Assembly (NCBI GenBank): GCA_035758825.1 | Contig: DASTWA010000008.1 | Span: forward strand, 62,001-126,000 | From: JARIHD01 sp035758825 | GTDB taxonomy: Bacteria; Patescibacteriota; Saccharimonadia; Saccharimonadales; UBA4665 | Direction: 5' to 3' | DNA length: 64,000 nt | Shown here: piece by piece, positions 57,852 through 64,000 of the stretch | How the letters are laid out: the number at the start of each line of letters is the position of its first letter | Numbering within the stretch: the stretch's first letter is position 1 | Program-made: the position numbers and the translations under genes | The notes under the pieces: generated by a model | What the model was told of the DNA's origin: nothing | The model's input: only the letters and a program-made list of their open reading frames with translations | Databases searched by the model: none

Positions 57852-59021
57852 TTAGTTGTCTTCGCCGTGCTCTTCGATCGCTTCTAGCAAGCTGCTCTCG
57901 AGTTCACTCTTCTTTTTGAGCTTGGGAGCCTGGATTTTCTTGGCCTCTTCGGTCTTCGGGGCTTGGGCTTCCTGGATGGCCTGCGTGTCGGCGACGATAT
58001 CAAGCTCATAACCCGTCAATTTGCTGGCCAAACGTACGTTCTGACCACCCTTGCCGATAGCAATACTCAGCTGATCTTCGGGGACCATGACCCTTGCCTT
58101 CTTTTCGTCACCCTGGATTTCAACACGGGAGACCTTGGTAGGTGAAAGCGCGTTGGTGATGTAGGCAACGGGGCTTTCATCCCAAACGATGATGTCAATC
58201 TTTTCTTGCTCGCCGATTTCGCTCATAACTGCGTTCACGCGGGTGCCGTGGCCGCCAACAAAAGTACCGACAGGGTCGACGCCAGGGACAGTGCTGTTTA
58301 CGGCGAGCTTGGTGCGGACACCAGCTTCGCGGGCAATGCCCTTGATCTCGACGGCGCCGCTTTCCATCTCGGGAACTTCGGCGCGGAACAGCCACTCAAT
58401 AAACTGGGTACTGCCGCGGGATACGACCAGCTGCGGGCCGCGCGGGCCGCGCTCGACATCCTTCAAGAACACCTTCAGGCGCTGGCCTGGGTAGTAACGT
58501 TCGCCCTGGATCTGTTCGCTGCGGGGCATGATCCCCTGAGCTTTGCCAAGGTCCATGCGCACGATGTTGCCCTCTACGCGGCCAACAAGCGCGTTGATGA
58601 TAGTGCCGATCTTGTCTTCGAATTCTTCCATGACAATCTCGCGTTCTGCTTCACGCAGGCGCTGCAGGATGACCTGCTTAGCTGTTTGGGCGGCTACTCG
58701 GCCAAAGTTGTTGACTTTTTCGTGCACCTCGACTTCGTCGCCGATTACCGCATCCTTCTTCATGACCTGGGCGTCCTTGAGGCTCATCTCGTAGGCCGGG
58801 TTCTCGACGTTTTCTACTACTTCTTTGGAAATATAGGCATCTACGTCGCCGCTATTGAGATTCATTGTCACGCGGACTTCCTGCTCACGCTCACCGTAGT
58901 CACGGCGGTAGGCGGCAGCCAAAGCCTGCTCAACAACTTCCTGGACGGTGTCTTCTGGGAGATTCTTCTCTTCGGCAATAGCCCTAATGGCTAATGCCAG
59001 CTGTTTCATGTCTAAATCCAT
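57852..59021 (-). CDS. nusA: transcription termination/antitermination factor NusA
   Basis: 389 residues: N-terminal RNA-polymerase-binding domain (opening MDLDMKQLALAIRAIAEEKN), an S1 domain (about 130-200, including RVEGNIVRMDLGKAQGIMPR), KH1 (GTFVGGHGTRVNAVMSEIGE) and KH2 (AIGKGGQNVRLASKLTGYEL), and a charged Lys/Glu tail. It lacks the C-terminal acidic repeats of Proteobacteria. AAAGGAAAAG precedes the ATG. rimP and infB, frequent partners, are not present. Its leader contains a terminator-like hairpin that may be an autoregulatory element. Confidence 0.96.
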   Translation of the reverse strand: MDLDMKQLALAIRAIAEEKNLPEDTVQEVVEQALAAAYRRDYGEREQEVRVTMNLNSGDVDAYISKEVVENVENPAYEMSLKDAQVMKKDAVIGDEVEVHEKVNNFGRVAAQTAKQVILQRLREAEREIVMEEFEDKIGTIINALVGRVEGNIVRMDLGKAQGIMPRSEQIQGERYYPGQRLKVFLKDVERGPRGPQLVVSRGSTQFIEWLFRAEVPEMESGAVEIKGIAREAGVRTKLAVNSTVPGVDPVGTFVGGHGTRVNAVMSEIGEQEKIDIIVWDESPVAYITNALSPTKVSRVEIQGDEKKARVMVPEDQLSIAIGKGGQNVRLASKLTGYELDIVADTQAIQEAQAPKTEEAKKIQAPKLKKKSELESSLLEAIEEHGEDN

Positions 59022-59072
59022 ATTTTCTTTTCCTTTCTAATAATCCTATCTAAATTGTAAGGGGCTGATACG

Positions 59073-59098
59073 AAAAAAGCCGACCGCGCTGGCCGACT
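59073..59098 (-). terminator. terminator-like hairpin in the nusA leader
   Basis: As RNA from the minus strand, AGUCGGCC (59091-59098) and GGUCGGCU (59078-59085) form 8 pairs including two G-U, with a 5-nt loop and six U after it. It is located between the nusA promoter and the nusA start, and no minus-strand gene lies upstream that it could terminate. Confidence 0.6.
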
Positions 59099-59108
59099 AC
59101 TAGATACT

Positions 59109-59136
59109 AGTATAGCACACCTCTTCTTACCGTCAA
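59109..59136 (-). promoter_or_regulatory. nusA promoter
   Basis: Minus-strand TTGACG (59131-59136), 16 bp, and TATACT (59109-59114) with TGC before it (extended -10). Start near 59102, only a few nt before the hairpin. Confidence 0.65.
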
Positions 59137-59163
59137 ATCACAACATCTTGGGGCAGGCTCCCA

Positions 59164-59172
59164 TGATAGAAT
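59164..59172 (+). promoter_or_regulatory. extended -10 of the M1 aminopeptidase gene
   Basis: TGA-TAGAAT, placed 7 nt before the ATG at 59180, predicting an almost leaderless mRNA. It overlaps the alternative ATG at 59171, which is therefore unlikely to be the start. Confidence 0.45.
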
Positions 59173-59179
59173 GGAACCT

Positions 59180-61762
59180 ATGAGCAAAAAAGTGAAGCGT
59201 CTATTTGAGGGCTTTCAGCCCGGCAGTTACCGAATCGAACTTAATCCAGACCCAGAGAGCATGCGCCTCGAAGGCACGGTGGTTATTACCGGCCAAAGGA
59301 TCGGACGGCCTTCGCAGCGCCTCACTTTCCATCAGCATGGCCTCAAGATCATAGAGGCGACCGTCACCAAACAAGACAAAAAGACCAAAAGTGACCTTGA
59401 CGTCCCTATATCCCGCATCAGCCACCACGCTTCATTCGACGAGGTCCGCCTACACTCAGACAGCCAACTCTTCCCCGGCCTATACACGATTACCATGCGC
59501 TTCACGGGTAAGGTCCAAGAGGGCATGCACGGCATCTATGCCAGCAACTACGAAGAAAACGGACAAAAGAAAAAAATCGTCTCGACACAATTCGAAAGCC
59601 ACCATGCACGCGAAGCCTTCCCCTGCATTGACGAGCCCGAAGCCAAGGCCACGTTTGAGCTGACCCTTATTTCGCCCAAAGGCCAGCCAGCCATCAGCAA
59701 CATGCCCGCCGCCGACCAAAGCGAAAAGGACAGCCGTCTGGTAACGACCTTCGAGCCGACCCCGAGGATGTCTACCTACCTGTTGGCTTTTGTATACGGT
59801 GATATGCACTTCAAAGAAACCAAAACCAAGAATGGTGTCGACGTCCGCGTCTGGGCAAGCAAAGCACAGGCACCAGAATCGCTCGACTTTGGCCTGGAGG
59901 TTGCCAAAAGGGGCATCGAATTCTTCGAGGAGTACTTTGGCGTGCCATACCCCCTCGACAAGTGTGACCACGTCGCCATTCCAAACTTTTCTTCTGGCGC
60001 CATGGAAAACTGGGGACTCATTACCTACCGCGAGCGCTGCCTGATCGCCGATCCGGCCACCACCTCCCAAAGCGGCCGCGAGGTTATTGCCATGGTTGTC
60101 TGCCACGAGCTGTCACACCAATGGTTCGGCAACTTAGTCACCATGAAATGGTGGGACGACCTCTGGCTGAACGAGAGTTTTGCCAATGTCATGGAATACG
60201 TTGCCCCGGCTGCGTTATTCCCTGAATGGGACTTTTGGAACACATTCATCACCCAAGAAGGTCTGGGTTCGCTACGCCGCGACTCGATCGCTGGCGTACA
60301 AGCAGTAAAGACCGAAGTGCGCCACCCTGACGAAATCTCGACCCTCTTTGACCCGTCCATCGTCTATGCCAAAGGTGGACGGCTGCTCAAAATGATGTTC
60401 GAATACATCGGCGAAGAAGACCTGCGCAAAGGCCTAAAGGCTTACTTTACCAAGCACGCCTACAAAAATACGACCGGTGACGACCTTTGGAAGGCTTTGG
60501 GAGATGCCAGCGGCAAGGATGTGGCTGCATTTATGGTACCGTGGCTGACCCGCTCGGGGTTCCCGTTGATCGAGGCCGACCAGCACGGCAAGGACCTTAC
60601 CGTGAGGCAGCGTCACTTTTTGCTTGACCCGGCAAAAGCCGATAAGGAGCGCATCTGGCCGGTGCCACTGCTCAGCGGCAGCCCTGAAATTCCCGCCTTG
60701 CTCGAAACCCGTGAAAAAGAAGTCACGCTCTCTTCGGAGGATTTTGTGCGTATCAACCAAGGTGCGTTGGGCCATTACATCGTACGCTATGTCCAACCTG
60801 CCCACAGTGCGGCAATTGCCAAGCTCGTTTCTGACCACAAGCTGGGCGTTGCTGAACGGCTGATGCTCTTAAGCGACAGCACGATGCTGGGACGGGCCGG
60901 CACCCAGTCGTTTGCCGCGACCATGGAACTGCTTGAGCACTATGCAGACGAAAACCAAGAAGCAGTGTGGGACATTATGGCGCTCGTACTGGCTGATTGC
61001 CGTCGGTTTATAGATACCGCCCCGGAAGTAGAGGAACCCATCAAAGCTCTTATCCGCAAGCTCATCGAGGGGCAGTACCAGCGGCTCGGCTGGGAAGAAC
61101 GTCCAGGCGAACCTAGCCAAGACACCAAGCTTCGGGCTACGATCATCGGCCTCGGCGTATACTCGGAGCACCAGGCAATTCTGGGACGTGCCCTGGAGCT
61201 CTTTGACGCCTACAGGCGTGATGCAACCGCCATCCACTCCGAACTCCGCGGCATCGTCTTTAGCGCTGCCGTCCGCCACAACGTCGAAGGCGCTTTTGAC
61301 TACCTGCTTCGGCTCGACAAAGAAACCAGCAATGTTGACCTCAAGCAAGACATTCTAGGGTCACTGACTACCGAACGCAAAGAAGCCCAAATCGCCATCT
61401 TGCTGGAACGCCTCAAAGACAGCGAAAAAGTCCGTCAGCAGGACGTTGACCACTGGTTGGTCTATCTGCTTCGCAGCCGCTACGCCCGTCCGCAGGCCTG
61501 GAAATGGCTCCGCGGCAATTGGGAATGGATCGAAAAGACATTTGCAGGCGACAAGTCATATGACTACTTTCCCCGCTATGCTGCAAGCGCGTTCAACACA
61601 CGCAAGCTGCTTAATGAATACAAAGCATTCTTCGAGCCAAAACAAGAGCAGCCCATCCTTAGGCGCAATATTATCATGGGGGTCGAAGAGCTGGAAAACC
61701 GTATCAGTTGGATCGAACGCGACCTTGCTGCCATCCGGGCTTACTTTAAAATACGTCCTTAG
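59180..61762 (+). CDS. M1-family zinc aminopeptidase (PepN-like)
   Basis: 860 residues from the second ATG. The exopeptidase motif GAMENWGLITYRE (about 280) and the zinc site HELSHQWFGNLVTMKWWDDL ... NESFA (about 315-340) are intact, and the N-terminal beta domain and the C-terminal helical (ERAP1-like) domain are complete. It removes N-terminal residues from peptides in the cytosol and is likely to recycle amino acids. It overlaps the convergent yraN gene by 17 bp at their 3' ends. Confidence 0.95.
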   Translation: MSKKVKRLFEGFQPGSYRIELNPDPESMRLEGTVVITGQRIGRPSQRLTFHQHGLKIIEATVTKQDKKTKSDLDVPISRISHHASFDEVRLHSDSQLFPGLYTITMRFTGKVQEGMHGIYASNYEENGQKKKIVSTQFESHHAREAFPCIDEPEAKATFELTLISPKGQPAISNMPAADQSEKDSRLVTTFEPTPRMSTYLLAFVYGDMHFKETKTKNGVDVRVWASKAQAPESLDFGLEVAKRGIEFFEEYFGVPYPLDKCDHVAIPNFSSGAMENWGLITYRERCLIADPATTSQSGREVIAMVVCHELSHQWFGNLVTMKWWDDLWLNESFANVMEYVAPAALFPEWDFWNTFITQEGLGSLRRDSIAGVQAVKTEVRHPDEISTLFDPSIVYAKGGRLLKMMFEYIGEEDLRKGLKAYFTKHAYKNTTGDDLWKALGDASGKDVAAFMVPWLTRSGFPLIEADQHGKDLTVRQRHFLLDPAKADKERIWPVPLLSGSPEIPALLETREKEVTLSSEDFVRINQGALGHYIVRYVQPAHSAAIAKLVSDHKLGVAERLMLLSDSTMLGRAGTQSFAATMELLEHYADENQEAVWDIMALVLADCRRFIDTAPEVEEPIKALIRKLIEGQYQRLGWEERPGEPSQDTKLRATIIGLGVYSEHQAILGRALELFDAYRRDATAIHSELRGIVFSAAVRHNVEGAFDYLLRLDKETSNVDLKQDILGSLTTERKEAQIAILLERLKDSEKVRQQDVDHWLVYLLRSRYARPQAWKWLRGNWEWIEKTFAGDKSYDYFPRYAASAFNTRKLLNEYKAFFEPKQEQPILRRNIIMGVEELENRISWIERDLAAIRAYFKIRP

Positions 61763-62090
61763 CAACGCCCGTAACCCTGAATGCCGGGCCTGACACTTCG
61801 ATTGCACAGAGGCTGCATTGGCCCTGCCATGCCGCATTGGCTATCCACATTTCAGCGGCAAAATGCATCTGGCGCAACTTTTTGGGCGTAATGTAATCCA
61901 GCCCGGTCCCCTGCCGTCCCGACCGACGATATTTGACCTCACAAAAATACAAGGTTTGCCCCCGTTGGGCGATAATATCAATCTCGCACCATCTGGTACG
62001 CCAGTTTTGGGCCACCAAGAAGCAGCCCTTCCGCTCAAGAAAGGAGGCAGCCGCCGCTTCTGCCTGGCGGCCAATGTCGAAAGTCGTCAT
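61746..62090 (-). CDS. YraN-family (UPF0102) putative endonuclease
   Basis: 114 residues. It follows the family pattern: GRQAEAAAASFLERKGCFLV near the start, then WRTRWCEIDIIAQRGQTLYF, and the E-V-K of FCEVKYR, giving the acidic D..E-x-K core of a restriction-endonuclease-like fold. Function unproven in the family. Its start overlaps the rnhB stop by 4 bp, and the rnhB-yraN pairing is common in bacteria. It overlaps the convergent aminopeptidase gene. Confidence 0.85.
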   Translation of the reverse strand: MTTFDIGRQAEAAAASFLERKGCFLVAQNWRTRWCEIDIIAQRGQTLYFCEVKYRRSGRQGTGLDYITPKKLRQMHFAAEMWIANAAWQGQCSLCAIEVSGPAFRVTGVAKDVF

Positions 62091-62650
62091 ACGACATCCA
62101 ATAAAGCACGGACTGGCGCAAAAGTCTTGCGATGCAGCTCACAAATACCATGTAATTTGAGCAGCTCTGCATGAAGCGCTGTGCCGTAGCCGACGTGCTG
62201 ATCAAACTTGTACGCCGGGTGCGAGACCGCAGCGACTTGGCGCATATACGCGTCACGGGCGACTTTGGCAATAATGCTCGCCGCGCTAACCGAGGCTACC
62301 GTGTCGTCGGCTTTAATAAGACAACTGCTCTGGGGTAAATCTTTTAGATAATTATAATTGCCGTCAATGATGATTTCGTCGTAATCACATGTGACCCCTG
62401 CTACCGCCCGGCGCATTGCCAGGCGCACGGCTTCGGTAAGGCCGATCTCGTCCAGCTCGGCGGGCGAAACCCAGCCAATGCCATAGCCCAGGGCTTGCCT
62501 GCGGATTTTGATATCCAATTTTTGGCGTTGGATGCGGCTAAGTTTTTTGGAGTCGGCCAAGCCCGGAATCCGGCGGCGTAACACAACGGCTCCCGCTACT
62601 ACCGGACCCGCCCAGCACCCCCGGCCGACCTCATCTACCCCGAGTATCAT
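62087..62650 (-). CDS. rnhB: ribonuclease HII
   Basis: 187 residues. Cleaves RNA in RNA/DNA hybrids and single ribonucleotides in DNA. It has GVDEVGRGCWAGPVVAGAVV with the catalytic D and E, DYDEIIIDGNYNYLKDL with a further acidic residue, SIIAKVARDAYM and the later YGTALHAELLKLHGICELHR. All catalytic positions appear intact. First gene of the rnhB-yraN pair; no clear promoter recognised in the 115 bp upstream. Confidence 0.95.
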   Translation of the reverse strand: MILGVDEVGRGCWAGPVVAGAVVLRRRIPGLADSKKLSRIQRQKLDIKIRRQALGYGIGWVSPAELDEIGLTEAVRLAMRRAVAGVTCDYDEIIIDGNYNYLKDLPQSSCLIKADDTVASVSAASIIAKVARDAYMRQVAAVSHPAYKFDQHVGYGTALHAELLKLHGICELHRKTFAPVRALLDVV

Positions 62651-62731
62651 ACTTCCAGTCTATCACATGTACATGCCAAAAAATTGCTAGCCAACAATTT
62701 GCAATAGGGGCGAAACGTGATTTAAATCATA

Positions 62732-62759
62732 TTGTCACAGGTCACATAAGTGTTCTAAT
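62732..62759 (+). promoter_or_regulatory. promoter of the 62766-63428 gene (leaderless)
   Basis: TTGTCA (62732-62737), 16 bp, TCTAAT (62754-62759), then exactly 6 nt to the ATG, so +1 and the start codon should coincide. There is no Shine-Dalgarno. Confidence 0.55.
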
Positions 62760-62765
62760 GAAAAT

Positions 62766-63428
62766 ATGACAGAGATCATACGAGAGGGACACATACCAAC
62801 AGCCGAAGATGACGATTTCGTCGATCCTTGGCAGGTAAAAGCCGCCCAGGCGCGGGACTATTTGCGGAGCCACAAGCGCTCGACAATTGCCACCACCCTG
62901 GCCTTAGCCGTCGGGCTAGGCGGCGGGATACTGCTGGGCCGTGGTGGCAGCGAAAGCGCCGATACCACAGCTCCGGGCCGAGGCAATGGAGTTGCCGCTG
63001 GCCCGTTGGCCCCGGGCGCAAACGAATCAAATCCAAACACAACCCCCACTCAGAGCAGTGGGGGTTTTAATAACGCGGCGCGTGTCGTGCTCGAATGTAC
63101 CGGACTGGATATCCGGTTAGAGCCAGGCACTGTCGACACCTTTAGCGCAACGCCCGTTGTCACCGTAAAACGAGGCGAATCGACTTCGCCATATCTTTAT
63201 ACGTTACTCGGAACCGATACCGGGCACATCGAGGTCGTTGAAGGAGTCAACACGTTACATGATATTAAGCAGGGTGATAACGTCGAATTTCCACTTGTAG
63301 CGATCGTGGACACCGCTGGCACAAAATTCGGACCCGACGACCCAGAGGCACTAAGCAAGCCCTTCGGAGATGCAATCCCCGACCAGCAAATCTTTAACTG
63401 TCCGGTCGTGCCTTATCCGGAATTTTAG
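62766..63428 (+). CDS. single-pass membrane protein of unknown function
   Basis: 220 residues. An acidic cytosolic N-terminus (1-43), one membrane helix (about 44-60, IATTLALAVGLGGGILLG), a Gly/Pro/Asn/Thr linker to about 105, then an extracytoplasmic domain of about 110 residues (VVLECTGLDIRLEPGTVDTF, TVKRGESTSPYLYTLLG, then DIKQGDNVEFPLVAIVDTA). The V-K-R-G-E-S and I-K-Q-G-D phrases resemble wall-binding LysM pieces but the whole domain does not fit LysM. A perfect hairpin lies within the linker-coding part. Confidence 0.65.
   Translation: MTEIIREGHIPTAEDDDFVDPWQVKAAQARDYLRSHKRSTIATTLALAVGLGGGILLGRGGSESADTTAPGRGNGVAAGPLAPGANESNPNTTPTQSSGGFNNAARVVLECTGLDIRLEPGTVDTFSATPVVTVKRGESTSPYLYTLLGTDTGHIEVVEGVNTLHDIKQGDNVEFPLVAIVDTAGTKFGPDDPEALSKPFGDAIPDQQIFNCPVVPYPEF
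63041..63068 (+). other. intragenic hairpin with terminator-like shape
   Basis: A perfect 10-bp stem (63041-63050 with 63057-63066) with a 6-nt loop, followed by only TT inside the coding sequence. The frame runs straight through it, encoding a T-P-T-Q-S-S-G-G-F linker. Weak terminator or mRNA processing/stalling site. Confidence 0.5.
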
Positions 63429-63440
63429 CCCGGAGATATA

Positions 63441-63475
63441 AAAAAACCGCCAGCACGTTGGTTGGCGGTTTTTTT
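63441..63475. terminator. bidirectional terminator between the membrane protein and rplS
   Basis: AAAAAACCGCCA (63441-63452) and TGGCGGTTTTTTT (63463-63475) form a stem with a 10-nt loop, usable on both strands for the convergent genes. Confidence 0.85.
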
Positions 63476-63489
63476 AGCTCGAATGAATC

Positions 63490-63930
63490 TTAGGCTTTTT
63501 CTTCGGTTGCTTCGGCTTCTGAGACTTTGGCTTCTTCGGTTTCGGCTGGTTTTTCGGCCACGGCGTTTACGGCATTGCGGTCAAAGTCGACACCGGTCAG
63601 ACGGGCTGCCTTGCCAGTGCGCTGGCGCATGTAGGTAAGGTAGTTACGACGGACCTTGCTACGCTTGGTAACTTCGATCTTAACTACGAGCGGGCTGTGA
63701 ACCAAAAAACTCTTCTCTACACCCACGCCGCTGGCGAGACGACGGACAGTGATGCGGCTGGTGTGGCTGCCTTTGCGGTCAGTGCGGATAACGAGACCCT
63801 TAAAAACCTGGACGCGTTCCTTGTTACCTTCTTTAATCTTTTGGTGCACGTTAACAGTGTCGCCGCTTTTTACGTCAACAACGTCGTGCTTCTTGAACTT
63901 GGCTTCAATTTTTTGAATAACAGATTGCAT
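63490..63930 (-). CDS. rplS: 50S ribosomal protein L19
   Basis: 146 residues, longer than the usual 115 or so. The L19 body is typical: HDVVDVKSGDTVNVHQKIKE, FKGLVIRTDRKGSHTSRITV and GVGVEKSFLVHSPLVVKIEV. An extra C-terminal tail of about 30 residues rich in Glu, Ala and Lys (EKPAETEEAKVSEAEATEEK) is added. L19 sits at the 30S-50S interface. It has its own promoter; rimM, rpsP and trmD, typical neighbours, may lie beyond the window. Confidence 0.96.
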   Translation of the reverse strand: MQSVIQKIEAKFKKHDVVDVKSGDTVNVHQKIKEGNKERVQVFKGLVIRTDRKGSHTSRITVRRLASGVGVEKSFLVHSPLVVKIEVTKRSKVRRNYLTYMRQRTGKAARLTGVDFDRNAVNAVAEKPAETEEAKVSEAEATEEKA

Positions 63931-63967
63931 AACCTATAAACCTTACACTAATATTCGCTTTACAGCA

Positions 63968-63996
63968 AGTATATCACATCTGTTACAGGAAGGCAA
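63968..63996 (-). promoter_or_regulatory. rplS promoter
   Basis: Minus-strand TTGCCT (63991-63996), 17 bp, TATACT (63968-63973); the leader is about 30 nt. It lies close to the right end of the window. Confidence 0.5.
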
Positions 63997-64000
63997 AGGG

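Overview
The window is a chromosomal stretch of a bacterium that looks like a Patescibacteria (CPR) member, most likely a Candidatus Saccharibacteria (TM7)-type genome. That is an inference from the style of EF-Tu, ClpC, NusA and the ribosomal proteins, from several large lineage-type proteins with disordered acidic N-termini, and from very compact operons; no 16S gene is present to settle it. The code is standard, genes are dense, and no insertion sequence, CRISPR array, rRNA or prophage is visible.

Layout. 1-1.8 kb: two small unrecognised genes with strongly folded intergenic segments. 1.8-5.5 kb: tuf, then a pheA-hisC phenylalanine operon preceded by what looks like a Phe-rich leader peptide and an attenuator. 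5.5-8.7 kb: fusA and a tandem deoxyribosyltransferase-like protein. 8.8-20 kb: an accessory block between fusA and rpsG-rpsL. It holds a three-gene leftward operon (an intact HerA/VirB4-like ATPase, a VirD4-like protein with a destroyed P-loop, and a helical/coiled-coil protein) and a divergent Pro/Ala/Thr-rich repetitive protein. 20-26 kb: rpsG-rpsL, a protein with three helix-turn-helix-like segments, and an 1101-residue helical protein with a sigma-region-4-like C-terminus. 26-33 kb: rpoB-rpoC. 33-38.5 kb: clpP (CIRCE-controlled), tig, another lineage-type protein and hisS. 38.6-43.3 kb: divergent otsA/otsB (trehalose), then a PfkB-type kinase with extra cysteine clusters and a methyltransferase. 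43.3-49 kb: a leftward tyrS-methyltransferase-recG-phospholipase-like-rsmD-tRNA-Leu run. 49-52 kb: a class A penicillin-binding protein. 52-57.8 kb: clpC-HExxH membrane protein-radA-PIN/TRAM protein, with clpC under a second CIRCE. 57.8-64 kb: nusA, an M1 aminopeptidase, yraN-rnhB, a small membrane-anchored protein and rplS.

How it fits together. Most of the window is translation, transcription and proteostasis: tuf, fusA, rpsL, rpsG, rplS, tyrS, hisS, tRNA-Leu, rpoBC, nusA, tig, clpP and clpC. ClpP and ClpC, which should form one protease, sit about 21 kb apart but share the same promoter/CIRCE architecture and so are probably both under HrcA. The best candidate for an undescribed system is the 8.8-26 kb set plus the 36.1-37.1 kb gene. 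These are translocase-like ATPases, one apparently catalytically dead, with co-located disordered or helical partners whose N-termini resemble each other; they are intercalated among essential operons. Regulation visible in the DNA includes a pheA attenuator, a hairpin in the nusA leader, two CIRCE elements, several folded leaders and a group of apparently leaderless genes.
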